From assembly GCA_016866215.1 (NCBI GenBank), contig VGNE01000015.1, forward strand, positions 1 to 63,955: a stretch of DNA of 63,955 bases. The letters run 5' to 3'. The notes beneath the pieces are model-generated. The model did no database searches. It was not told the origin of the DNA and saw only the letters and a list, made by a program, of their open reading frames with translations. How positions within the stretch are numbered: the stretch's first letter is position 1; each line of letters begins with the position of its first letter. This document shows positions 1 to 8,765 of this stretch, piece by piece. Origin of the DNA: Chloroflexota bacterium. Lineage in GTDB: Bacteria > Chloroflexota > Anaerolineae > Anaerolineales > Villigracilaceae. The position numbers and the translations under genes are program-made.

Positions 1-51
1 GGTCTTCAACGTTTTCTTCACTTTTGTGTATACTCGGTAGCGATCAGTCAT
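1..51 (-). CDS. Insertion-sequence transposase, N-terminal end only (partial)
   Basis: Reading leftwards, an ATG at 51-49 opens a frame that stays open to the window edge and begins MTDRYRVYTKVKK, a basic start like those of IS transposases. Only 17 codons are visible, so the IS family cannot be named. It directly abuts a deacetylase gene that has lost its 5' part, which fits an IS end at this site. This is an inference from a very short piece. Confidence 0.35.
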   Translation of the reverse strand, partial: MTDRYRVYTKVKKTLKT

Positions 52-100
52 AGAGGACACCTCAGTTGGTTTGGTGACCCTGAGTTTACTCTATGACTGA
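44..100. repeat. 12-bp perfect inverted repeat at the IS/deacetylase junction
   Basis: TCAGTCATAGAG at 44-55 is matched exactly by CTCTATGACTGA at 89-100. Each arm contains an ATGACTGAT start reading outwards (MTDRYRV to the left, MTDFPRI to the right, the latter stopping at 129-131). This could be an IS terminal structure or a rearranged pair of IS ends. Confidence 0.5.
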
Positions 101-517
101 TTTTCCTCGTATTTGTACGGTAGAGAAATGAACTATGGTTTTAGGATCACTTCATTTGCCTATCCCTTTGGACATTATGATGAAGAAGCAAGACAGACTG
201 TGATTGATTGTGGATACGATAGCGCGCGCGGCGTAAGCGGCGGGCCTGACACAATTCCCCCTGCAGATAAATATGCATTAAGAGCCATGCCGTATATTGT
301 GAGCGACACAAGTGTGACAAAAATGATGCGCTACATTACCTCTGTGGAGCAGGAGGGCGGAGGCTGGGCAATCTTTGTGTTCCATCGTGTCTGCGATGGA
401 TGCAGTCAATATGCGGTTGACCTGGATACCTTCTCAAAATTTGCGGCACGTATTGCAGACCAAAAACAAATCGGTCTGGTTATTAAGACCATTGATGAAG
501 TAATAAGCGGGAAATGA
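101..517 (+). pseudogene. Polysaccharide deacetylase (NodB-type), 5'-truncated
   Basis: The frame is open from 101, just after an in-frame TGA in the inverted repeat, to 517. The product contains SFAYPFGHYDEEARQ, the conserved C-terminal block of NodB/CE4 polysaccharide deacetylases, followed by the usual final helices. The N-terminal metal-binding motifs (the TFDD and HxxxH blocks) are absent, so only about 138 of the usual 200 or more residues remain. The nearest start codons are TTG 113 and ATG 128. I read this as a gene cut by an insertion element at its left end. The remnant cannot be an active enzyme by itself. Confidence 0.7.
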
Positions 518-621
518 AGCTGGGAAAGCCTGGTCCCAGGCTAAAAGCACATCGCTCACAGAAGGCGCGTCCACGCCGATGACAACAAGTCCATCAGGAA
601 CTTAAAGTAAAAAGCTGATCA

Positions 622-660
622 ATGAAAAATAATGGCGCAGATTTTTATTTCTACACCATT
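622..660 (-). terminator. Rho-independent terminator of the SH3 lipoprotein gene
   Basis: On the minus strand an 11-bp stem (650-660 with 631-641, including two G-U pairs) is followed by ATTTTT at 630-625. It starts a few bases past the stop of the gene at 664-1566. Confidence 0.6.
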
Positions 661-663
661 ATA

Positions 664-1566
664 TTACGGCTTGAAATTGATCTTGCTGGTTACACATCCG
701 CCTTTTTGCCCGGTATTGGAACACAAGGTAATAAACACACGGATATTATTCCCAGAGGGATTATAAGTAAATGCAGGCGCACTGATGATAAATGTATCTC
801 CTGAAGCGAGCGTATCTTTTATTGTTGTTTTCAGGCAGCCATCAAGGTCAGTAAACTCATCTGAAAGAGCAACGAGTTCAATATCGGTGACTTTATCTTT
901 CACCTTGATCTCCACAGACTTGAACGGAAGCGGACCTGTATTCTTCAACTTGATCTCCACCCACCAGCCAACACATGAATCAAGACTGGAATACTCAGCA
1001 GTGAAAGATGGGGACGGTGTCGGCGTCATGGTTGGCGTGGGCGTAGGCGGCGGAGTATAGACAGGCAAAAGCATAAGCGGACCAGTCAAGGTAGCGTATT
1101 CTCCCCACACCCAGCAAAACTCAGCGCCCGGATCCGGGTTACGGATATACCAATATCTATTGCTTGGGTCACGGGCATACACTTGGGCAGTTTCACCAAC
1201 CAACAAAGCGCCCTGCAATATATAGACCTTGCCCGGGCCATTACGACAGTTCGTGGGAACCGAGACGCTGATCAAAGGAATGCTTAGAGTCGCTGTAGGG
1301 ATCAAAGTTGGGGTTAGTGATTGTGTTGGCGTACTGGTTTCAGTGGGCGTAAACGTGGGTGGCTCAGGTGTCAATGTGACGGTTGCGGTTGCTGGCACGG
1401 GAGGTAATAGAGATGCTTGTGGCGCATTTTGTGTCAGCCCGGCGATCACCGTCTGCGCGGCGGATGTACTGATGGCATTTGGATCGAGCACTGCAAGATC
1501 CGGCACAATGCATGCGAGGCCGGCAATCAATAAAACGGCAAAGGGGATACGTTTTGATGATCTCAT
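664..1566 (-). CDS. Secreted lipoprotein with SH3-like domain and Thr/Pro linkers
   Basis: A 300-residue protein of unknown function. Residues 1-20 form a lipoprotein signal with lipobox LAGLAC or similar (FAVLLIAGLAC), so it is probably anchored outside the membrane. A Thr/Pro-rich linker (about 60-100) leads to a bacterial SH3-like domain (about 103-165, with NCRNGPG and a WVWGEY-type end). A second TPTPT linker (about 168-190) leads to a C-terminal beta-rich domain (195-300) with three or four cysteines. Bacterial SH3-like domains often bind cell-wall material; here that is inferred. RBS AGGAGA precedes the ATG, and a terminator follows at 622-660. The frame on the opposite strand (785-1060, 1229-1657) is a shadow. 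Confidence 0.8.
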   Translation of the reverse strand: MRSSKRIPFAVLLIAGLACIVPDLAVLDPNAISTSAAQTVIAGLTQNAPQASLLPPVPATATVTLTPEPPTFTPTETSTPTQSLTPTLIPTATLSIPLISVSVPTNCRNGPGKVYILQGALLVGETAQVYARDPSNRYWYIRNPDPGAEFCWVWGEYATLTGPLMLLPVYTPPPTPTPTMTPTPSPSFTAEYSSLDSCVGWWVEIKLKNTGPLPFKSVEIKVKDKVTDIELVALSDEFTDLDGCLKTTIKDTLASGDTFIISAPAFTYNPSGNNIRVFITLCSNTGQKGGCVTSKINFKP

Positions 1567-1666
1567 GCTTTCTCCTGACTTCTCATATAACGTGCGGGCT
1601 GGCTCCTTTGTTCCTGGATCAAATATCCTCTGGCAAGGAATTTCTTCTGCAAATTAATTTTTCATT

Positions 1667-4087
1667 TCATTGCTGGCCGCGTTCCACGACCACCCGCATT
1701 TCATTCCCGTCTGTAATTACATCGATCCAACCATTGCGGTCTGTCCGCAATAATGAATAGTCAGCCAAAGAATCCAACACATCCTGCGAGGGCAAACCGT
1801 CCGGGTTGCCTGCGGCAACACTCAATACAACCAGTTGTGGATTCAAATTCTCAAAAATATCAGGCGGGTTCGCAGGTGCGTACCCAGAATCCGAAAGCAG
1901 CAGCACATCCACGGCACCGACCACATTTCCAAATTCGAGGGACTCGTACATGCCCTCGCTCACGCCGATTGGAAGCAGTGCCCGAAAATTCCCATATTGA
2001 ACGAGAAGTACGCTTCCTCTCGGACCTGCGGCCTGCACCTCGATGAATGTGCCGCCACCCAGGTCAAGCATTTGTCCCGCTTCCGCGCGGGTGAGGGGGA
2101 TTCCTTCCGCCGCGAAATATTCATCCAGCAAACGCGCAGAGAACGAGGCTTGCACATTCCCGCTCCACAAAACATGCTCAGGTGGATATCTTTCGATCAC
2201 ACGCGGCAAAGCCGAAAGTTGCTCTTCCTGCGTGGAAGCGACGATCAGCCAGTCCAACTTGCGCGAAAAGAATGGAAGCCTTCTGCCGAGTTCATCGGAT
2301 AATTCAGATGTGCTCGCGCCGCCATTGATCAGTAAGTTCCTGCCTTCAGGCGTTTGGATGAGGACTGCATCCGCTGAGCCGACTTCAAGAAATGTGATGT
2401 GAAACTGACCATCCCCAGCGGTTGCGGCGGAGCGCCATAGCACAACCATGCAAACAAACAGGAACGCAAGAGTCGCTGTCCATGCGACGGCTCGCAGAGA
2501 ATCTGCTGAAGAATGGAACCAGTCCCGAATGCGCGACCAGTTGAAGGTCGCAGTAAGAAGCGCGATGTAGAAGAAGAGTACGATCCAAATGGACGCGTCA
2601 CCAAGAAAGATCATCCCATGCGGCACGCGGTCGAAGAATTCCACAATGCGGATGGTGTATGCCGCAAAAGGCCAGGCGATCCACGCGATCAGTTGACCGA
2701 GAGGCTGAATGATGAGGCTGGTGAATACCGCCAATCCGCCAACGATCATCACTGCGGGTTGCACAGGCAGGATGAACGGGTTGGCGATGAATGAAATCAG
2801 GGAGATGCGTTTGAAATGATAGGCCATGATCGGAATGGTTGTGAGTTGAGCCGCCAGTGTAAGAATGACATTTTCGTTGATGATGCGCGCAAATATACTT
2901 GTATCATGTTTTGAAAGTCTGGCGATCAGGTTACCCGTGTAATATGAAAACGGTTCGGAGTAAAGGATCAAACCAAGTGTGGCGAAAAACGAAAGCTGAA
3001 AGCCCACGTCCCAAATCACGAGTGGATTAATGAGCGCCATGATAAGCGCAACCACCATGAGCGCGTTCAAGCCCATGTTGCGCCTTCCGATTTGGCGCGC
3101 AAACAATGAAATACTGCCCATGAATGCGGCGCGCATTACTGCCGCATCCCCGCCGACAAGAAAGGCATACATGAAAATCCCGACGATCGCGATCAAAGCG
3201 CCCAGGCGTTCATTTGTAATGTTTTTGAAGATGGAAAAGAAAACCCCTGCAATGATGGCAATGTTAAATCCGGAGATGGCGATGATGTGCGCTGTGCCTG
3301 TGCTCTTGAAGGCCTCCTGCAGCTTGCGCGGTAAACCAGTATCCACGCCGAACAAAATGCCTGCGAACAACGAGGCTTCTGGGTCTTGATATAAACGATA
3401 TGTCTTTTCCAATAGTTTTGATTTTAGTTTGTAAATCTGTGCAGTGACGATGTTGCCGCCATGCCCCGGCAACTCGGTCACTTCTGCAATGGACATGTAT
3501 GAATGAATGCCTTCACGCGCAAGATAATCGCGGTAGGAAAATTGCTCGTCTTCAGGCGGGGTTTTTAATTGTCCACGCACACGCACGAGTTGACCGTATT
3601 CATAAGTCTGATTTTTTGCGACACGCACGAGGATCAATCCGGAAACTGGCAGGTCGCCGCTGCCGCTGTCCACAGCTTCCACTTTGAGTTTGAGGTTAGT
3701 GTACTTATCGCGGGTATCGGGCGGCTCGACGAGGAAACCAGTAATTAGTAAATCGTAAGTGCGGTCGTTGTAAAAGACGATGTGAAAGGCGTCTATGTTC
3801 GGCTGGCGGAATTGATAGTAGGCAGAGCCGAGGAAGAGGGATATTAAAAGGGTGAAGGAGAAAGGATGAAGGATGAAAAGGATGAAGGATGAAGAAATAA
3901 AGCGTGTTCTGAGCGAAATTGATGGGCTGAAGGCGAAAAACGTGAAGCGTGATTTTAGATAACGAACAAACAGGTAAAGCAAAAAAATGGAAGTGGCGAG
4001 TACAACCCATATCCAAGTGGGGAGGGGGAAGAGACTGGCAAGTATGATTCCTGCAATAAAGGATAAAGAAATCCACAATAATGGCAT
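1667..4087 (-). CDS. comEC: ComEC/Rec2-family DNA uptake channel with degenerate metallo-beta-lactamase domain
   Basis: An 806-residue polytopic membrane protein. It has an N-terminal membrane pair, a DUF4131-like OB domain (about 110-215), the Competence domain (about 235-520) with the hallmark block GILFGVDTGLPRKLQ and HIIAISGFNIAI, and a C-terminal metallo-beta-lactamase-like domain (about 575-806). ComEC carries one DNA strand across the membrane in natural transformation. The C-terminal domain starts normally (FLEVGSADAVLIQTPEG, LLINGG), but where HxHxDH should follow the sequence reads LIVASTQEEQLSAL, so the metal-dependent nuclease site is missing. Residues about 63-80 are encoded by a low-complexity repeat also found between genes. 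No comEA or comFC is in the window. Confidence 0.9.
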   Translation of the reverse strand: MPLLWISLSFIAGIILASLFPLPTWIWVVLATSIFLLYLFVRYLKSRFTFFAFSPSISLRTRFISSSFILFILHPFSFTLLISLFLGSAYYQFRQPNIDAFHIVFYNDRTYDLLITGFLVEPPDTRDKYTNLKLKVEAVDSGSGDLPVSGLILVRVAKNQTYEYGQLVRVRGQLKTPPEDEQFSYRDYLAREGIHSYMSIAEVTELPGHGGNIVTAQIYKLKSKLLEKTYRLYQDPEASLFAGILFGVDTGLPRKLQEAFKSTGTAHIIAISGFNIAIIAGVFFSIFKNITNERLGALIAIVGIFMYAFLVGGDAAVMRAAFMGSISLFARQIGRRNMGLNALMVVALIMALINPLVIWDVGFQLSFFATLGLILYSEPFSYYTGNLIARLSKHDTSIFARIINENVILTLAAQLTTIPIMAYHFKRISLISFIANPFILPVQPAVMIVGGLAVFTSLIIQPLGQLIAWIAWPFAAYTIRIVEFFDRVPHGMIFLGDASIWIVLFFYIALLTATFNWSRIRDWFHSSADSLRAVAWTATLAFLFVCMVVLWRSAATAGDGQFHITFLEVGSADAVLIQTPEGRNLLINGGASTSELSDELGRRLPFFSRKLDWLIVASTQEEQLSALPRVIERYPPEHVLWSGNVQASFSARLLDEYFAAEGIPLTRAEAGQMLDLGGGTFIEVQAAGPRGSVLLVQYGNFRALLPIGVSEGMYESLEFGNVVGAVDVLLLSDSGYAPANPPDIFENLNPQLVVLSVAAGNPDGLPSQDVLDSLADYSLLRTDRNGWIDVITDGNEMRVVVERGQQ
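3846..3897. repeat. Low-complexity GGATGAAG repeat inside comEC
   Basis: Several copies of GGATGAAG/GGATGAAAAG in tandem. Read on the minus strand, they encode the run SSFILFILHPFSFTLL of ComEC. A close match to the minus-strand sequence (ATCCTTCATCCTTCATC) lies in the phoB-phoR gap at about 41480, so an intergenic-type repeat seems to have entered the ComEC coding sequence in frame. Confidence 0.55.
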
Positions 4088-4113
4088 GTTGTGGATTTTA
4101 CATTAGATTGAAA

Positions 4114-4282
4114 GATCACCCCAATGCAAAAGAAACATGTGTACACGAAAAGGTTTTCAGTAACCCATGCTCCAGCCGCCGTCCCCGGCGGCGTTTGCAG
4201 GGTAAATCTTGCGCCGAGGCTTGTACTGAGCTTGTCGAAGTGACGGCGCAAGGAGCCGCTTGCGATCACCTCAATGCAAAAG
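4114..4282. repeat. Intergenic repeats upstream of plsY: direct repeat plus two hairpins
   Basis: The 286-bp gap between comEC and plsY holds a near-perfect 19-bp direct repeat GATCACC(C/T)CAATGCAAAAG (4114-4132 and 4264-4282). Between the copies are a hairpin GCCGCC-GGCGGC (about 4174-4191) and a 9-bp stem CTTGCGCCG/CGGCGCAAG (about 4207-4251) enclosing an ACTGAGCTTGTCGAAG word. That word recurs near 17622 and 47770. I see no gene here. Confidence 0.55.
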
Positions 4283-4373
4283 GGGCACTGCCCTGCGGAA
4301 GCATAAAAAAGCGGCAGGCGGGTTATTTAAAGAATTCAATAAAACTTTTCAAATCAACGGGGTTATAGCGTCT

Positions 4374-4976
4374 ATGACAAACTTAATCTTCCCCATGCTC
4401 GGCTACCTGTTTGGCTCGCTTCCATTTTCGATTTGGATCACACGCTTTGTCAAAGGTGTGGATGTGCGTGATGCGGGTTCGGGTCATGCCACAACAACCA
4501 ATACCATTCGTCAGGCTGGGTTTGGCTGGGGCGCGCTGGTTCTGATCTTGGATATCTCCAAGGGATATATTCCAACACGGCTTGCAAATAATTATGCGGG
4601 CGAGGTTTGGGTGGTCGCACTCACTGCGACTTTTGCAGTGATCGGCCATATCTGGCCTGTGTTTGCAAATTTTCGCGGCGGGATGGGATTAGCAACTGTC
4701 GGCGGCGCGTTTCTGGCTGTAAATCCACTGGCATTTATGATTTGTGTGGCGATTCTTATTTTGCTCGTGTTGGTCATCCGTCATTCTGCACGAGCGAGTG
4801 TATTTACAGGCATCTTCGGCGCGCCTGTATTGTGGATATTCAATATCCGCGATGATTCTTTTTGGGTTGCCTTAGGTGCGGGACTTGTGATCGCAGTCCG
4901 CTTTTTGATTGATTGGAATCGCAAATATCGGGAATTATGGCTGGACAGGGAGAAGGCAGAAAAAAACTCGGGCTGA
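4374..4976 (+). CDS. plsY: PlsY-like glycerol-3-phosphate acyltransferase
   Basis: A 200-residue membrane protein of the PlsY family, which transfers the acyl group of acyl-phosphate to glycerol-3-phosphate in the first step of phospholipid synthesis. It has about five membrane helices and the family layout: LGYLFGSLPFSIWI at the start, then GSGHATTTN, GHIWPVFANFRGGMGLAT, and RHSARASV. Each of these is a variant of the family motif (GSGNxGATN, GGKGVAT, RHREN-like), so either this is a divergent PlsY or its activity has changed. The ATG at 4374 was chosen over the open upstream frame because the PlsY fold starts there. The 3' end overlaps the convergent PP2C gene by 42 bp. Confidence 0.75.
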   Translation: MTNLIFPMLGYLFGSLPFSIWITRFVKGVDVRDAGSGHATTTNTIRQAGFGWGALVLILDISKGYIPTRLANNYAGEVWVVALTATFAVIGHIWPVFANFRGGMGLATVGGAFLAVNPLAFMICVAILILLVLVIRHSARASVFTGIFGAPVLWIFNIRDDSFWVALGAGLVIAVRFLIDWNRKYRELWLDREKAEKNSG

Positions 4977-5819
4977 GCTTCTTCTTTTTTTATTTAAGGC
5001 TTCTTTCAGTCGAGGCATGGACAGGAGCACGACGGTAATGTTGTCATATCCGCCGCGTTCATTGGCCAGGGTCACCAGCGCTTCCGCCGCAGACTTCAGG
5101 TCTTTCTTCGAGTGGATGGTTTTTTGAATTTCATCATCCCAAACAAGATCTGTGAGTCCGTCACTGCACAACAGGATGGTATCGCCGGGGTCAAGATAAA
5201 AACCCTGGTTGTGCCCTGATTCTTCCTCGGTTTCTTCGTTGTCAATCCGCAGGCGAAAATCAACTTCGGGTAATTGTAATCCGCCAAGATACCGGCGGAT
5301 CACATGCACGTTCGGGTGGCCGTGCATTTGTTCGACTGTGATGACGCCTTTTTCGAATGCTTCCTGCACCCAGGAGTGGTCAATGGTCAGGCGTTGAATA
5401 TGTTTGCCGCGCAAAAGATAAATGCGCGAATCGCCCACATAGGCCGTGTAAAGTTTATTTTCGATGACCCACGCGCAGGCACAGGTTGTGCCCATGCCTT
5501 CCTCGTCCGCTTTTCCGGCGGATTGAGCGGAGATAGCATGGCTGGCAGCATGAACGGCGGTTTCGAGAATTTCTACAGGGGTTTTTGCGTTACTTTCTGC
5601 AACCCCCATGCTGATGGTATTGACTGCAAGTTCGGCGGCTACCTCGCCGGCGCGATGACCACCGATGCCATCCGCAACTAACGCAAAAACGGATGGGCGC
5701 GAATCGTCCTTGCTTAACACGAACGATTTGACCGAATAACGATCTTCATTGTTCTTGCCAGACATTCCGGCGTGGCTGAGCGCGGCAACATGCAGGTGGC
5801 CAGGTGTGGAAGGGATCAT
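4935..5819 (-). CDS. PP2C-family Ser/Thr protein phosphatase (Stp/PrpC type)
   Basis: A 294-residue soluble phosphatase. The metal-binding motifs are in order: NNEDRY (about 22), VADGIGGHRAGE (about 50), YVGDSRIYLL (about 127), LLCSDGLTDLV (about 215) and YDNITVVLL near the end. Such enzymes remove phosphate from Ser/Thr residues and usually oppose an Hanks-type kinase. The start overlaps the stop of the FHA gene by 4 bp (ATGA), so the two are translationally coupled. The last about 15 residues lie opposite the 3' end of plsY. No kinase gene is in this window. Confidence 0.93.
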   Translation of the reverse strand: MIPSTPGHLHVAALSHAGMSGKNNEDRYSVKSFVLSKDDSRPSVFALVADGIGGHRAGEVAAELAVNTISMGVAESNAKTPVEILETAVHAASHAISAQSAGKADEEGMGTTCACAWVIENKLYTAYVGDSRIYLLRGKHIQRLTIDHSWVQEAFEKGVITVEQMHGHPNVHVIRRYLGGLQLPEVDFRLRIDNEETEEESGHNQGFYLDPGDTILLCSDGLTDLVWDDEIQKTIHSKKDLKSAAEALVTLANERGGYDNITVVLLSMPRLKEALNKKRRSSARVFFCLLPVQP

Positions 5820-7741
5820 TCTTTAGTATTTTGAACGGTTATCTTGGGAGTTGAAGCCGCTGGGGGCGCTTTTAGCATAAAACGATACGTTAATTGGCCG
5901 AAGTTTATCATATCGCCGTGCATCAACCGATAGCCTTCCCGCAACACCTGTTCGTAATTTACCCACGTGCCTGCAATCGAATTGTTATCCTGCAACAGGT
6001 AACCGCCTTTATCGGTTTGCCTGAGCCGCGCATGGATGGATGAAATGGAGGGGTCATCCAGGATTTGATTACATTGCACAGGGTCGGTGCCAAAGGTGAT
6101 TTCTTTTTCGATCAACTGGATGGGCGCGACTGCGGCGGCCTGTCCATCTGAATTAATACGGAGGAGGAAGGCCGGCGCTTCCACACTGGATTTTGAGCCT
6201 GCTCCTGTTTTCCTGGACGGGGTCCGCCGCTTTTTGCTTTTCCCCGCAGGGGCCGAGGCGGCTTGGGGAGTATCTTCCACCCTTGCCAGGATGGGCTGTG
6301 TCAGAGGGTCAATACTAGCGCGGTGCGCTGCCTGCGCGGCACGCAAAGTTGGAATACGAAGACGTCCGCTCAGTAGAATAAAAAAGAGCACCAAGCCTGC
6401 GAGGCTGATCGAGCCGACTGTAAGCGGCGTGCGGTATTTTGCCAGGAAGACGGCGGGTCCGCTTGGCGGCTTTATAACCGTGACGATCACGGGAATGGGC
6501 ATGCTTATTTTATTCAAACCAAGCACATCCATCGCTTCCACCATGATCTGATGTTCCCCACTGCTGGTGTAAGCCTTCAGGTCCCAGATGAAGAGGTTGA
6601 ATGGTTCGGCCGTGTTCTCATCCACGATCCTGTCATCCACATACAGGGTGGTGCGTATCAGCGGACGGACATACCCATCAGGAAATTCAATGATAATCTC
6701 GATTTCCTGTGTGGCGGGCAATAGAATTTCCTGGTTGAAGGGATCGTCAGCCGGAGCCTGCCGCGTGATCTGTGAGGACAGCGCTATCGGGAAAGGGTTG
6801 GGCGGTTGAACATCCACGTTGAAATTCTGCTCGGCAGATGTCACAAGCCCTGAGGGCAGGCTTACCTGCACGCTGAAAGGATGTTCGCCCGAAATATTCA
6901 CACGCGAAGTGTAGGAAAGTACGTAGGTTCGGCGCAAAGCGGAAAAATAAGATTCGAGGTCAGGGAACCTCTCCTCACCAGAATACTGGAACATGGCGCC
7001 GCCGGTTTGGATGGCTAGGTTATTGAAGACCGCCGCGCTTGTATTGGTGAATGTTGTATTCGCATCCACATACCAGACGAAGATGCGGATGCCGCTTTCA
7101 TTTGCGCTCTGGGTGTACGGCTCCAGCAACGCGGCCAAGTTCGGCTCATCCATTTGGGGAGTGATGAACAGGATGGCGCGTTTCATGCCCAGCCGAGGAG
7201 TCTGCGCGTTGACCGTATCCATTGCGGTGGCAAGGGATTGCAGGTTGGGACTGGCAATACGCATGTCAGGTTGAAAGCCGTTCACCCCGACGATGAAATC
7301 GTTTGCGCCAGCATGGTTAATGACCGGTCCCGCCTGGCTGACAAGGCTGAGGTCATCCGGCAGGTTTGCCGGGCGGCTTTGTGCCCATTGTGTGATCACC
7401 TGTGCCACGCGTTGAAAGCGGGAGAAGCCATTCGCATTGCGCGCATCCAGTGCCGCGCCCTGATTGACGGCGACAACAATTTGCAAGGGAATGGCGAACT
7501 CGGTCAATGAGTCGCTTGGGAGTGGCTGTCCGTTTTCGATAACGGTAACAGCCTCGGGTTTAAGTCCTGAGACGAAAATTTTTTGGGCGTCGAAGATATC
7601 CAAATACGCCGAGACGGTTGGAAAAGCGGATGCATCCGCAGGGTAGAGAGTCGCAATTGCGAGGTTTTGCTGTGCACGAACAGAAGGCGCAGTGCCAAGC
7701 AAGAGGCCCAGGCTGAGAAACAGAGCAAGGAGTTTATGCAT
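5816..7741 (-). CDS. Secreted/membrane VWA-like protein with cytoplasmic FHA domain
   Basis: A 641-residue protein. A signal peptide (1-23, ending SVRAQQ) leads to an extracellular von Willebrand A-like region (about 30-285), then a beta-rich part, one membrane helix (about 435-458), a basic linker (KSKKRRTPSRK at about 505) and a C-terminal FHA domain (about 545-620, with EITFGTDP, SSIHARL and DNNSIAGTWVN). FHA domains bind phosphothreonine peptides, so the protein probably passes a signal across the membrane. It overlaps the membrane-protein gene by 8 bp upstream and the PP2C gene by 4 bp downstream, giving a three-gene operon. Confidence 0.85.
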   Translation of the reverse strand: MHKLLALFLSLGLLLGTAPSVRAQQNLAIATLYPADASAFPTVSAYLDIFDAQKIFVSGLKPEAVTVIENGQPLPSDSLTEFAIPLQIVVAVNQGAALDARNANGFSRFQRVAQVITQWAQSRPANLPDDLSLVSQAGPVINHAGANDFIVGVNGFQPDMRIASPNLQSLATAMDTVNAQTPRLGMKRAILFITPQMDEPNLAALLEPYTQSANESGIRIFVWYVDANTTFTNTSAAVFNNLAIQTGGAMFQYSGEERFPDLESYFSALRRTYVLSYTSRVNISGEHPFSVQVSLPSGLVTSAEQNFNVDVQPPNPFPIALSSQITRQAPADDPFNQEILLPATQEIEIIIEFPDGYVRPLIRTTLYVDDRIVDENTAEPFNLFIWDLKAYTSSGEHQIMVEAMDVLGLNKISMPIPVIVTVIKPPSGPAVFLAKYRTPLTVGSISLAGLVLFFILLSGRLRIPTLRAAQAAHRASIDPLTQPILARVEDTPQAASAPAGKSKKRRTPSRKTGAGSKSSVEAPAFLLRINSDGQAAAVAPIQLIEKEITFGTDPVQCNQILDDPSISSIHARLRQTDKGGYLLQDNNSIAGTWVNYEQVLREGYRLMHGDMINFGQLTYRFMLKAPPAASTPKITVQNTKE

Positions 7742-8669
7742 TTACCGCAACAACAGCCGCAGATTCCGTGGGTTTGGCGAGGCGCAGGTAGGTCAGCGTC
7801 CATGCGGATTTGATGTAGGCTGTCAGAATACCATTGAGGAAAATGATCACCGGCAGATACAAGGCACAGCAAGCGAGAGCAATATAAACGAGTGTAAAAG
7901 ATTCATTCAATGTATTCATACCAATAAAAATTGGCAGAAGCGACAAAATAAGGGGGAGCGCAATGATAATCCCGATCATCACGCCGCCAACGGCAAGCAC
8001 GATTGCCAGAATGATGATTGGAATCGCGTTGGTTTTCACGATCTGCCAGCCGCGTTTTAATCCATCCAGGATGCCAAGGTTTTCGAGCACAATCGCAGGC
8101 TGTGCCTGTTCCATGACAACAGCAATCACCCAACTGATTGGGACAAGAATACACAAAAGCGGAAGGATGCAGATAAAACCTATTCCCATTGTGACAAATC
8201 CAAATATGGCCAATGGAATGAAAATCAACACAAAAGCAAGCCTGATCAAAAAGTTCATGCCGAAGATGCGCCAGAAATAAGGCCTGCTCTCAGACCAAAG
8301 TTCGCCAAAGGATAATCTCTCTGCGCCGGTCTCGACCTTGTATACGCCTTTGATCAAGCCGATCCTGCCCATCATTCCCGCCGCGTATAAAAGGAAGGAT
8401 AATAGAATAATGATTACAACACCGGCAATGATGATCCATAAATTTTGTTCAAAAAATTGAGCAGCCTGCTGTATGCCCCGCTCAAATTGTTCAGTGGAAA
8501 ATGGCGCATCACCGGATCCGGTTTGATAACCGGAGTTTCCTCCGCCGGCGCTGCCTCCTCCACCGCCACGCGCAAAGCTGGCGAGAATACCAAAAACCCA
8601 CAAGACCTTATGTTTCCAGATTATTTTCCACGAAGTGGTCAGCACTTCGCCAAGGTTGAAATTGTTCAT
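7734..8669 (-). CDS. Polytopic membrane protein of unknown function
   Basis: A 311-residue protein that I do not assign to a named function. It starts with an amphipathic segment, a glycine-rich stretch (about 36-50) and then about six hydrophobic segments (for example IIIAGVVIIILLSFLLY and IIILAIVLAVGGVMIGIII). The block GILDGLKRGWQIVKTN resembles DUF4013/DUF7847-type membrane proteins. It is first in the operon with the FHA and PP2C genes (8-bp overlap). The gap upstream carries a palindromic repeat. Confidence 0.7.
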   Translation of the reverse strand: MNNFNLGEVLTTSWKIIWKHKVLWVFGILASFARGGGGGSAGGGNSGYQTGSGDAPFSTEQFERGIQQAAQFFEQNLWIIIAGVVIIILLSFLLYAAGMMGRIGLIKGVYKVETGAERLSFGELWSESRPYFWRIFGMNFLIRLAFVLIFIPLAIFGFVTMGIGFICILPLLCILVPISWVIAVVMEQAQPAIVLENLGILDGLKRGWQIVKTNAIPIIILAIVLAVGGVMIGIIIALPLILSLLPIFIGMNTLNESFTLVYIALACCALYLPVIIFLNGILTAYIKSAWTLTYLRLAKPTESAAVVAVNA

Positions 8670-8688
8670 AACGCCTCCTCAATCGTGG

Positions 8689-8735
8689 TCTCGATACGGG
8701 CTGGGAAAAGCGCCCAGCCCTACTCGACCACCAAT
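8689..8735. repeat. Palindromic repeat, GGTCTCGATACG family
   Basis: GTGGTCTCGATACGGGCTGGG is mirrored by CCCAGCCCTACTCGACCAC, with a short loop. Related copies lie at 23022-23062, 27090-27132 and 48240-48313. Confidence 0.6.
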
Positions 8736-8765
8736 CCAAAATCTCAAATCGTAAATCGCAAATTG

